The notes under the pieces are model-generated. The model saw only the letters and a program-made list of their open reading frames with translations. It ran no database searches and was not told the origin of the DNA. 64,000 nt of DNA from Toxoplasma gondii ME49 (lineage: Eukaryota; Apicomplexa; Conoidasida; Eucoccidiorida; Sarcocystidae), in assembly GCF_000006565.2 (NCBI RefSeq), contig NC_031473.1:3202134-3266133 (forward strand), written 5' to 3'. How positions within the stretch are numbered: position 1 is the stretch's first letter; every line of letters starts with the position of its first letter. A program made the position numbers and the translations under genes. Positions 35,701 through 46,300 of the stretch are shown piece by piece.

Positions 35701-38700
35701 GTTGCGCAGCTTCTCTGCCACGTGCTTCTCTCCAAGGAACCTCGCGATGCGACGAGAGCTGCCTCGTTATCTTCTCTATCTTCTCTTGTACTTCACGCGC
35801 CGCTCCTGCCAGCCTGTCCGCCGTCTTCGTGTTCGCCTGCTTCGTGCTCTTTTTCGCTTTCTCTGCCTTTCTCAGTCCTCAGCCACAGCACGGCGTGCAC
35901 GGTTTTCTCTCACCTGGACGCTGCAATTCTCACGCATGTGGTTCACTTTCTCCGCGAAAATGAAGAAGACTCAGAAGTGCTTCTGGAGGCGTTGAATGCG
36001 GGAGAGACTGTCTCGTCCGCTTTCGCTGCTCTGTGCGCGTCCCGGCGGTGTGCCTCTGACAGCGCTTATTATCGCATGCAAGAAGCCGGAGGTGGAGGTG
36101 GAGAAGAAGCCGAGGAAGAGGGCGGGGGAGACGCGTGTGCGGAGGACGGCAAACGGACAGAGCTAACGAGGACGAAAGACTGCCTCCAGAAGTTAGACGA
36201 AAAGCTGCTGGCCGATCTGTTCAGCTCCGCGTCTCCATCTTTCTCCTCCCGTCTCTCACCTCTCCACTCGCGGTCTCCCCTGGATGAAACAACAGCCTGC
36301 CAGAGCACACTGTGCAGCCAAGGAGACGAAGATGGCGCGGGAGATGAAGAAGTCCACGAGGGTGGGAAGGAGAAACACCGCGAGGCAGAAGAAGAGAGCG
36401 GGCGGGGCTCGGCCGAGCCAGACGACGAGAGAAACAAACGCGAGAAACAGGACAGAGAGCCAGGACACAAGCCGGGAGGACGACATGGAAAACAAGCGGG
36501 AGAACGCGGAGCAGAATCGTCAGAAGAGACAAGACAACAGCAAAGGCACCGTGCCCCGCTGTGTGGATTCTGGATGCACTCCGAGGTGTGGGCCTTCCTT
36601 CAAGCCATTCATCTTGCTCGCCACTTCAAGCGTCCTCCCTCGGACGCGTTTCCCCACCCCGCCGTGGACGACCACACACAGCGAAGACTGAAATGCGAAG
36701 GCCTCGTCTCTCCGTCCTTCTTCCCCGCTTGTTCGTCTCCGGGCTCTTGGTCCTTTTCAACCCCTGTGACGGGGTGTGCTCGCTGCTCTTCTGGTGAGCG
36801 AAGGGTCTACATCTTCGTCTGCAGCGGATCGCCCTATATTCGGGCTCTCCAGGAAGCCTTCACGGTGGCTGGGTTCGCGGACACCGGGCGCATTGTCGCG
36901 GTCCATCAGAACCCAGACTCCGGAGTGATGAGCGTGGAATGCTTGAGAGCGAAGATGAGAGACGTGCAAGAGAGCGAGAGAGAAGTGCGCGAAGCACGAG
37001 ATAAGGAAAACGCAGCAACGAGAGAGACAGAGAGAGAGGAAGGGCAGGAGAGAAAGGCAGCCGACAAGGGTACGCACGAAGAGAGAGGTGACGAAGAGGG
37101 AAAACGGAGATATTCGTTCGTCATTGTTGCCTCGGCGGGCCGAAGCGGAACTCTAGGTGGATTTGATGATTTCCTTGCTCTTCGCCAGCTTGCGCATGAA
37201 ACGGGATCGTGGCTGCACGTCGATGGCCTCGTCGGTGGCTCGTTCATCTTCCCTAGAGTAAGCCGTATCTGGTTTCTGCAAATAAGATGTTTGCTCTATT
37301 CGGGTGTATACAGTTCCATAGCTTTTTTCCTCTACCCGCTCGTTTGGTTGCTACGTATGCTTCCCACGCCACTCACGTGTATGAATATATTATGTGTGCA
37401 ACTATATACACATTGCTTGTCTCCATCTATATGCATATATATATATATATATATATATAAATTCGCATTTCCGTGCATGTGCAGACAGGTGGGTTCGGAC
37501 AGACGGATTTGTTTCCACAACAGCAGGACCCATTTGAACGCGTGCCGTTTTTTATGGGTTCTCTTTGGTTTGATGGTGTGCATCTGCGCGTCTCTTTCCC
37601 TCTTGTGCTTTGTAGGAGAAGCCGTTTCAGGTCCTGTGCGCCGGAATGGGCCTGGCGGACTCGCTGACGTGGAGCGCGTGTGCGTTTCTCACAGGGTTGG
37701 GCGACCCGGCGTCTCCCGTTGCATTTTTTTGCCGACAAGACGCCGTCCCACTTCTTCTTTCGCTGGGGCACTTACCGCCGACACCGACCTTTGCTGTTGC
37801 CTCTTCATCGCCGTCGATGCCTTCCGTGGTGGAAGAGCCCTTCGTATTGCGGCCGTCGCAAGGCGAGGAGATCGGGTGCGGGTTTCCGTTGTGGTGTTTC
37901 TGGAAGAAGTTGGGAGACACTGGCGTGGCCAACCGAGTGCGCCAGGTGTACCTACGGTGCAGACAGTTGTCGCTTCTTCTCTTGCATTTTCCCAAACGCG
38001 TGAAGCCGCCCGCTTTCCCCGAAACGCCAAACTCCAGAGTCGCGACGGAAGAGCGTGCCTACGGGGGCATGCGTACGTCGGCTTTCGGAGGGAAGCAGGC
38101 GGGGGAGAGAAAGGCGAGGAGGCAGAGAGACGAGACAGAAAGCGAGCAGACACATCGTGGAGAAAACTTCAGGGTGGAGGAAGATGGTGGAGAGAAAGGG
38201 AGAGGCGGGGCAGAGGAGAGAGACGAGAGAAGAAGACTAGCGAGAGCGAGTGCGAATAGAACGAGCGCAGGAAGAGAACCCAGGGAGAACCTGACGAACG
38301 CACAGCAAACCAGAGAAGACAGAGAAGAGTACGGTGAAGCAGATCCGGAGGAAGACGAAGTAGCCTTTTGGGATGATAAGCCGGGGAACTACGACTTGGC
38401 TCATAAACTCGAAGACGACACGAACTTTCTGCGAGAGCACGAAGACGCAGTGGACCATCTTGTAGACGCAGCACGAGGAATTCTGTCGAGGGACCCAGAA
38501 GCGTTCCGTCGCCCCGTGGCCGCTGAGAAGAGCTCCGGAGGTAGGGGTGTGCCGACACCTCGAATGCAGGCTTTGGGACGCCTCGAAGGCGGTCTCACGG
38601 ATTCGAAGCGCGGAAGATTCGCCGGCGTGTCAAAACCACTTCAGCGGGATCTGGAAGCAGGCAGAAAAGCAGGGACAGAGACCCGTGATTCTTTTTACAC

Positions 38701-39346
38701 TGGAGCTGGCGCTTCTTGGAATGCCGAGCAGTGTCGAATGTGTGACTCTTCTGGTGCCTCACAGCTTCGCTGCAACGCCACCAGGTGTATGTACACTCCG
38801 GGTGCGTTCCATGTGAAGCAGATGGGGCGCGCACCGAGTTTCTCTGTCTCATTTTGGTGGATTCCGCCCTGTCTGCGGGGAGAAGTGTTGTCGAGGGCCA
38901 CGTTTTCCGCAGCAGCATGTCAAGAAATTCGATTTTTTGTGACTCTGATTTCCCGTCTCCTCTCTCTTCTTCTTGAGCGTGAGCGCGCGGGTCACAGAAG
39001 TGAAGATCACGACAACGCCGTCATCAAGGCGCCCAAAGGAAGTTTGGAGGCTGTGAAGGATTCAAAGGGGTCGCACGACGGAGAATTCCGTCTTTCCTCC
39101 GATGCGCTGTCCATTCAGCTCGTGGACGATGACGGAGCGAGCAACTCAGCCATTCCAGACGAGAGAGAAGAACAGGAGTGGAAGGGTTGTCCGCGTCGTC
39201 CTCCTTTGCTTTCCGTGTGCATCCTAGACCCGTGTGTTGGCGAAGGAGACCTCGCTGCTCTTCTCTGTCTTATCAATCGGCTCGGCATGCTCCTGATCGA
39301 GACAGGAAAAGCGAATGCAAGTGAAAGGACATCCCGTCTTCTCTAG
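31719..39346 (+). CDS. cysteine dioxygenase fused to a degenerate group II PLP decarboxylase domain (8 exons)
   Basis: Exons are 31719-31800, 32491-32634, 33073-33298, 33674-33742, 34032-34100, 34751-35226, 35504-37257 and 37616-39346. All phases agree and they encode 1516 residues. Residues 1 to about 215 form a cysteine dioxygenase domain. It has LTWAPGCCSPVHNHPCERC with iron ligands His122 and His124 and the cross-link cysteine Cys129, then His175 (third ligand), the Ser-His-Tyr triad in SLHLY (187, 189, 191), and the closing CKIVNPRT. This enzyme oxidises cysteine to cysteine sulfinate. After a long low-complexity linker, residues from about 700 on match the glutamate/cysteine-sulfinate decarboxylase fold: GFWMHSEVW, FVCSGSPY, WLHVDG (Asp929), ADSLTWSACAF and SFWWIPPCLRG near 1353. 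The PLP lysine position is Ala963, so this half should not catalyse. Exon 8 could hide an unrecognised intron. The dioxygenase half is likely active. Confidence 0.85.
32688..32729. repeat. (TA)n microsatellite in CDO-fusion intron 2
   Basis: About 42 bases of alternating TA lie within the second intron (32635-33072) of the cysteine dioxygenase fusion gene. Confidence 0.97.
37435..37459. repeat. (AT)n microsatellite in CDO-fusion intron 7
   Basis: A 25-base alternating AT run lies in the intron between the two halves of the decarboxylase-fold coding sequence. The frame happens to stay open through this intron, so an automatic caller could wrongly include it. Confidence 0.97.
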
Positions 39347-41186
39347 TCGGTTGCTGTATGCGAAATGAGGATTTTCCAGTGTAAGCATCTCTATGCGTAT
39401 CTGTGCGTCTGCAGATATGTCTGGACTCACACACGTATGCATATATATATATATATATGTATATTCATATGTGCGAATTGTCTGAAGAGCGTTGCAGTGC
39501 ATGTTGATACACACATGCATATACGTGCATATACGCATATGTATTGATACCTACCTGCGCCTCGATTGGTTTGATGTACATCCACAAACGTTCTGTCATG
39601 TAGATAAAATGTGTGTTTACGACCCTCGTAGAGCTGAGAGGGCATATTCATACCAGGTGATAAAGTCGTTATAAGCCAAGGTTGTTTCTGCCCTCAAAAG
39701 AGTCCTGTTTCGTCTGAGTGTAGATCTGTGTAAATGCAGCTCGTCAAGCGGGCGGGAGGTGTCTCGGCTGCCAGTCGCCTGAGGCTGCAGTGGTGCGGGG
39801 ACGGCGGGATTTTACCTGTTGCTTCACATCCCTACGAGTTGACCGATATTCTGTGCGAAAAAGCGAGGAGAGCGGTGCCAGGGATCATGAAATCAGTCTT
39901 CAATCATGCAGCGTCGAGGACTCCTCTCGTGTTTGCTGTAAGGATCTGTGCGCCTAGTTTTTCTGCGAAAGATCCCATAAAGACATTTGCACCAAGGAAG
40001 TTGACGGAACTAAGGTCTATGTGGGTCTGATAGTTCCTTCAAAAACGGTGCAGCCGCGTGTAAGGAAACTGATCAAGCAAACGAACATTTTTATTCCTCT
40101 CGGGGCTGAGTAGGGATCTTCGCTACCTGCGCTTCAACTCCGGTTCTGAGTGTCGCATATCCTCGACGTATGGTTTACCGTCGGGATGCAACATCTAAAC
40201 TCTGAATAACACGCACCACCGTTCCCGTGTCAGTGCTGGGACGGCGTATCATGAACGCACGGTAGGACTATCAGGCCTCTTATTCCAAAATCACATACAT
40301 GTCCTGAATTCCGCCTCTCGCCTGGAGACGAGCTTCCCGACAGAGGAAGCAAAATACGTTTTTTTCGATTCCCGAAAGTGTCTGCAACTTAGCTTGGGCC
40401 TCTTCTGTTGTTGGCAGTGACCTACGTTCAGTCGGGCGCTTGCCCTCTGCAAGGAACGCATGCAAGCGCGGCTTGCTCGCATCTAGCGAGGCACATCCGC
40501 CTCTCAAGTGATGCGAAAGAAGATGAAAAACACGAACTTCTCCACGTACGTCTTTTCACATAAACGGTAACATGCACTCACTGTTGACGCACATACATAC
40601 GCAAGTGAGGCCTTGAGAGAATACGCGAATGGTCGGGTTGCTTTATTACTTTGGTCCTCGCTAACTGGGTACTTTTCTCATTTCGTGCCAACGAATACTC
40701 AGCGCTGCAGGCAGGTGTATGTACACCGGCGCCAACAACGCGATTTCGCCCACAGGAAGCGAAAACGGGGTGGGGAAGCAACGAGAGCAAAATCGCAATC
40801 TGCCGTCTCGTCCACAAGTTTCCCTGGTCTTCGTTGACAAGGCGTCTCCAAACTGGTGGATGAGCCGAAGAAATCAGGAGAAATAAAATAGATTCATGTG
40901 TTTATGCATATATGTATACAGATAAACTCAAAGATATTGATGTACCGAAGCTTCCGTGAGATAAGGATGAAGAAATGTGACGCCACGTAGTGAGGCGGCC
41001 TCGCATGTCACGTCGAAAAAGCACGAAAACCTTGGTAGCGCGTATGGATATGAGCAGCAACAGGCGTTCTCTGTCGAGAAGCGGCAAACAAAGGTCCCAG
41101 AGCAAGAGAATTGAGACGCCCAGCAAAAGGAGAGAAGCTCACGAGACACGGACGAGTCGAGCGCTCGCGAGACGCACCTCGAGAGA
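39347..41186. other. spacer between convergent CDO-fusion and RRP36 genes
   Basis: This stretch should hold two 3' UTRs. A (TA)n run lies at 39441-39458. An ATG-initiated plus-strand frame at 39734-40030 (98 codons) and a minus-strand frame at 40507-40280 look faintly protein-like but have no domain and no splice link. I do not call either. Confidence 0.5.
39441..39458. repeat. (AT)n microsatellite 3' of CDO-fusion gene
   Basis: Alternating AT of about 18 bases lies roughly 95 bases after the stop codon of the fusion gene, followed by further alternating purine-pyrimidine sequence to about 39545. Confidence 0.95.
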
Positions 41187-42164
41187 CTAGTCAGCCTCTG
41201 CATGTCTGCGAACAGGAACGAGGTCCCTCTTTCGCTCTGCTCCAAGTTTCTTTTTGTGTCTCCTTTCTTCGACTTTCGCTCTGCGCTTGGCGCCGCCGGC
41301 GCGCCGCGCATGCATTTCTTCGCTAACGAGTTTCCGCAGCTCTCTGCGGCCAAGGAAGAAGGGTTTCTTGGCTGTTTGCGCGATTTTGGTGCGTTCAGCC
41401 TTGGTGACGCTCTGACGAATGTCCATCTCGACTCTGCGTCGAAGGCGAGCCTCGTCCTGACTCTGTCTCTTCTGAAGCTCGCGCTTCGCCGCCTCGCGCT
41501 CTGCCGCACTCAGCTTCGGCCTGTTCTTCTCCACGCTCCGTCCCGTCGCCACCGCGGCCTTAAGCGTATCTGTCTCCGCCTTGCGCATGTCGTCGAGGAA
41601 CGCGTACGCCTGACTGACCATCCGCAGATTCAGAGGGCCGCATGCCTCGCTGAAACGCGGGTCTCGCGCCTTTCGTCCCTCGCCGCAGCTCTTCTTTCCC
41701 TGGATAGCCAGGTGTCGCAGCCGCTTCATGTGCATGTGCATCGCTGCTTCGCGAGAAGAGGAGCTCGGCACAGTCGCGGACAGAGGGTACTGCGGGGGCG
41801 CGTCCTGCGGAGTTGAAGGAAGCCCCACAGGCTGACACAAAGTACGCTGCGGACGACGAGAAGACACCTCCAAAGGAGATTTTTTGTTGCTCTTCTTCAC
41901 CACCTTCTTCACGCCCTTCGCTTTCGGACCTGCGCGTAACGGGCGAGAAGAAGAAGAGGAGGCCGACGGGGTCGTGTCACGGAAAGAAGCAGACGAGGAC
42001 TCTGGGGGGGCATCTGAAGAGCAACGGGCAGAGACACCAGCCGTCTGAGCTCTCCCTGCGCTCTGCTCCTCTCGCCGAAACTGTGCTTCCAGCAGCTTCA
42101 GTTGCTGCAGAGGCACAGCCCGAGCATCTTCCAGAGAAGACGCTCGAAGCTTCTTTGCGCCCAT
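41187..42164 (-). CDS. RRP36: RRP36-like rRNA biogenesis protein
   Basis: RRP36 is a nucleolar component of the small-subunit processome needed for the early cleavages of pre-rRNA that yield 18S rRNA. This single-exon gene encodes 325 residues. The first half is low-complexity and basic, with Ser and Lys runs. The family signature RDPRF lies at 168-172, followed by ACGPLNLRMVSQAYAFLDDM, a long Lys/Arg/Glu-rich helix, the KKPFFLGRRELRKL motif, and a very basic tail typical of nucleolar proteins. The start is the ATG at 42164, the only in-frame ATG near the 5' end; the frame is open upstream only from a GTG at 42266. The gene is divergent from the pseudouridine synthase gene 1.2 kb away, also an rRNA-related function, and may share its regulatory region with it; this is an inference from layout only. 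Confidence 0.9.
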   Translation of the reverse strand: MGAKKLRASSLEDARAVPLQQLKLLEAQFRREEQSAGRAQTAGVSARCSSDAPPESSSASFRDTTPSASSSSSRPLRAGPKAKGVKKVVKKSNKKSPLEVSSRRPQRTLCQPVGLPSTPQDAPPQYPLSATVPSSSSREAAMHMHMKRLRHLAIQGKKSCGEGRKARDPRFSEACGPLNLRMVSQAYAFLDDMRKAETDTLKAAVATGRSVEKNRPKLSAAEREAAKRELQKRQSQDEARLRRRVEMDIRQSVTKAERTKIAQTAKKPFFLGRRELRKLVSEEMHARRAGGAKRRAKVEERRHKKKLGAERKRDLVPVRRHAEAD

Positions 42165-43392
42165 TCTAACACCGAAAAGTAACAAACTAGCGAAAAACTG
42201 CTTTTCAAATCTTTTACCCCCACTGCTTCGCTTCTCTCGCCTTCTCCGGAGCTCAGGCACTACCACACACTCGATACATATACATATATATATATGCAGA
42301 GAGACTTTCTATGGGTCTATCTAGCTGGAATCGACGAGGGAGATGCCTGATGTTTGGCGTGAGGTTTGAGACGAAATCTGCGGCTTGCCAAGAGGGATCT
42401 CGTCAGGCGAATGGCACGCAGGTATAAACTTCGGGAGAGGTTCTTGAGTTCGAGAGCAGCCTTCCGAGTGTTCAAAGAAGGCGACACTCGCGCTTTGAAA
42501 ACTACGCTTCTATGAATCAACCACGAGTTGAAATTTTATCAGGAACACTGTTTCTCCAAAACAAACGCATTGAAGCCGAGCCTCGCAGCTCAATGGGAAC
42601 CGCGTTCGCCAGAGAGAACAAGCGAGAAGAAGAGAGAAGCAGAAAGAAGAAATAAGAGACGGAGGAAAGAAAAAGCAAAGATCTCAGGAACTGTTGGTTT
42701 CCCAAGTCGACGAGGAAAAGTACGCTTCGCAGAAGGACAGATTGCTCAGATTCGAAGGAAACGGGCGCATGCAGCACTCGGTTTTTTCGCAGGCATGCTC
42801 TTTGAGTGTGTTGCAGAAAGCGAAGTCGCGAGGGAAACACGCAGAAGATGGCTTTCTTTCTCGTGCTCAAATGTGAACGCCAATTCGTTGTTTTCTTCTT
42901 CTGTGGCGTTCTTCTTCCTTCAGAAGGGAGAGAAGGAGTCTCAAGGGCTGATGGGAAGGAGAGTAGCTAATCGGATTCTCGGTTGTGCGGCCGAAAGTTG
43001 TTACGAACGGGAGGAGCGGATTTCTTCTCCCTAGTCTTATCCGCTCGTCTCCTGTCTCTTTACTCTTATTCTTCCCCTCCGATCTTCTTCTCCTTTCTCT
43101 TCAGTCCTCTCTTTTTTCTTCAACCTTCTTTTCCGTCCTCTTCAGTTCTACCTTCCCTTCCCTTCAGTTATCTTCGTTCCTGTGAAATTCTCCGTATCCC
43201 TTGTCTTGTCTTTCCTTCTTCCTTCTTCTTAAGGCTTCTTCTCTCTCCTGAGTTTTCTCCTTCTTCCTCTTGAGACGTCTCCTGTTTCGAGTGTTCCGCT
43301 ATCTCTGGAAACTTTTGCCTCTGCTTTCGCTTGAGTCGACCGCGCTTGCTGCGTATTTTTCTCTCTTTTTATGCCGGACAACCGAGTTCTTT
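42165..43392. promoter_or_regulatory. divergent promoter region between RRP36 and pseudouridine synthase
   Basis: The two flanking genes start outward from this 1.2 kb stretch. It contains three copies of the WGAGACG element described upstream of Toxoplasma genes: TGAGACG at 42367-42373, AGAGACG at 42655-42661 and TGAGACG at 43271-43277. A strongly pyrimidine-biased tract runs over about 43030-43280 on the plus strand, just upstream of the synthase start. The motif is short, so chance matches are possible. Purine-rich sequence at 42600-42680 keeps a frame open at 42528-43034, but this does not look like a protein. Confidence 0.4.
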
Positions 43393-46300
43393 ATGATTGA
43401 TTGCTGTACACCGCCCCACCCCACTTGGGAGCGCTCGCTTCTTCTGTTCCCCTGTTCTTTCCTGCTCTGTTTCTCTGGAGCGCCTCATCCACGCTGTTCC
43501 ACCTCTCCGTCCTTCCCGTCTGACGTTCTGCCTGCTCTTGGCGCCAACAGAATGACGTGGGCGGTGCGGAGAGCCGTCGTCTGGGCAGCAGGACGAGGAG
43601 GGCGAAGAAGCAGAAAACTGGGTGAAGACGTGGACGCGAAAAGGGAAGAAAGTGTGAAGACGTTCCGAGAGAAGACTCGACAAAAAACCTTTCCAGAGAG
43701 ATCAGTCTCCGCCTCCAATGCACGCTGTAGATGTCTCACAGCTGACCGCCCGCTCTTGAGTGGTCTCGCGGCGTCACAGGCACCTGTACAGTCAATTGTG
43801 CACTCGCCTGCAGAACATCATTCTCGGACTTTGCGAGGTTCTCGAAACTTCTCTGTGGCGTCTTGCTGTCGTCGCCACGGCTGTCCACAGCCAGCTTCCT
43901 GCAGTTCTCCTCTATGGTCCCGATCAGTCTCTTCTCATTCTGCTTCTTCGCACTCGAGTCTCCCGCCTTCTTCCTCGCAGTATCTTCTTCCTTCTCTTGC
44001 TGTCCGTCCAGTGTCGCCAGTGTCGTCTACGTCTTCTGTGTCTGTTTCTCCTCTTTTTTCTCGTCCCCTTTCTGCCTGCCGATCTCCTTTTCCTTCGTCT
44101 TCTCTTTCCCCTCTTTCTTCTTCCTTTTCTTCTCCTGCTTCCCACCGGTCTCTCGCGTCGCGGTCGCTCCGAGTGCCTTCGCCGTGGAAGGCTTTTGAAA
44201 GTTGCTTGCCGCACCAGGAAGACAATGCAGTGTCTCCGGACTTCTCTCGTCGGGACGAGATTCTTTATTCTCCAGCTTGTCCACGTTGTTTTTCGCTGCG
44301 TTCTCATCTTCGTCTGGAGGACGATCAATCGCTTCTTTCTTCCTCTGCACATTGCCTTCCTGCTCTCTTGCCGGCTTCTGCCAGCCCGTGGCGTCTCTCC
44401 AGCACCTTTCAGCTCGCGTCTTTATCCTCGCCTTCTTCTGCTTCTTCTCTTTGCTGCGCACTGTCTCCGTCTCGCCTCTGTCTTTCGCTGATCCCGCTTG
44501 CGTCGGCTGCCTGTTCGTCTCCATCGCGGTTTCTAGCGTCGAGAACGTCTGTCGCACCGGCCAGACAACCTCGCGTGACTTCTTCTCACTCCGTTTCCCG
44601 TCCGTCGCGCGTGGTCTCTTCTGTCTCGCCGCCCGCCGTCGCTGACAAGGCAGTCTCTCTCGCGAAGTTGTGTGCGGAGAAGAACCTCTGTTCCCGCAGA
44701 GAAGCCGAGAACTTTTGCGTTTTGGGCTTGATTAGCGTCGACGGCCGGCCGGTTGACTCCGGGCAACGCGCAGTGTATGTACACCCGGACAGCCACGTCG
44801 AGCTGCTTCCCCGCGCGCAGCGCATTATGGACACCCGCCTGACGGTGCTGCTGAACAAGCCGATGCACTATCTTTCTTGTCAAGTCGATCGGCAGGTGCG
44901 CCTCCACATTTGTTTTTTCCGGCTTTCTCCTTGGGGGTTCGTCTAGCGTTTCCCCGTCCTTTCGCTGATCGCGGGATTTAGCGTTCCCTTCTTCCGACTC
45001 AGTGCCCCTATAGGCTACCCTCCGTGGGTACATGCCATTCTGGCGTCTGTCTGGTCGAGGAGGTTCCTGTTTCGTATGTGACTCTGCTTTCTGTTTGCAT
45101 GTTGTCTCAGATGGGAGGCGGCCGCGGAAAGCCTTTGTGTCGTCAGCTGCTCACTCCAGAGCGTCGCTGGGAAGAGACAGGCCAAGGAGAGCGACGAAGA
45201 GAAGTTAAAAGCAACTTGTCTCCTGCAAAGTGCAACAAACTGGTCTGTGCGGGCAGGCTCGATGTCGACAGCACAGGCCTGACTGTCTTTACACAGGTGA
45301 GAAGAGTTTCCCGAGTGACTTGGCGCGTTGCCGAACGCGGCGTGGCTTCAAGCACACAGTGTGTCTCCGAGTCTCTTCCGGGCACACACTGTGAAGCGTC
45401 GTCTCTGCTGTGTATCTAAGTGCAAAGAGGAACCGAGGACCTGACAGGGTTCACAGTGCGTGGATTCGGGACGAAAACACTTGCTTGTTTCCCGTCTCCT
45501 CTTCTGGCCCTTCCTCTCCTGCCTCTGCCAATCCTCACTTAGGACGGTCGTCTCGCTTCCCAGCTCGTCGGTCCTGGAAAGCGCGTCAGCAAAGAATACC
45601 ACGTCGAGGTGAGAGACAAAGAGAGGGACACCCCCATCTCATGCGGATGTCTAGTCCAAGGACTACGCTATCCGGGGAAGACACGCCCTGCACTTATACA
45701 TGTATGTTTGCATATGCCTGTATGCAAGTATGTCTGTCTGTATGCATGTCTCTAGGTTTGTATTTGTGTGTATGTGCGTACAAAGCGACAACGAAGGGGC
45801 AGATAGCCACAGAAGAGAAGCCAAAACCGCCAGAGAGGAAGAAGGTAGATAGGACAGGAAGAAAAAGGAGAGATGTCGACGACGGAAGAGAGGGGGAATG
45901 GATGGAGAAAGGTGAACTTGAGCAGATTAGAGTGAAGAATACAGGCAGTAAGAACACGAACGCAAGGGGAGAAAGGGAAAGAAAGAAGGGAGGACGACAA
46001 AGAGAACACACTGGCGACCAGACAGATAAACAGTTGCAGTCGCGGACCGAAAGAGAAGGGGAGCACCTCCACTGGATGTTAACCTTCACAGAAGGAAACA
46101 AGAGGAACCACGAACCCAGCACAACGCCCGGTGTTGAGAATATGGGAACACGCGCTGTTGCATGGTTTGTGCTTCACCGTAGGCGTTTTCTTTGCTTCGT
46201 TCATGCGACGTGCGTCCGTCTGGTGCGTGGGCGCAGGTGGACCTGCCGGTCTCTGCTGGAGCACTAACTCTTCTTCGTCATGGGCTTTCTCTTGATGGTC

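Noticed and set aside
37258..37615. Read-through of intron 7 in the CDO fusion
   Set aside because: The frame stays open through the intron, but the read-through is in a different frame from the following ADSLTWSACAF segment and includes a (TA)n run. The GTAAGC donor and TTTGTAG acceptor restore the family order.
39734..40030. 98-codon plus-strand frame after the CDO-fusion stop
   Set aside because: It starts at an ATG and looks faintly protein-like, but the fusion protein already ends with the family's usual C-terminal helix and no domain is visible here.
42528..43034. 168-codon plus-strand open frame upstream of the pseudouridine synthase
   Set aside because: It runs through purine-rich promoter sequence, gives a low-complexity basic peptide, and has no splice link to the synthase.
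43493..44645. Several long open frames on both strands inside exon 1 of the pseudouridine synthase
   Set aside because: They are frame shadows of Ser/Arg-rich, pyrimidine-biased sequence. Only the plus-strand frame that runs into the S4 domain is kept.
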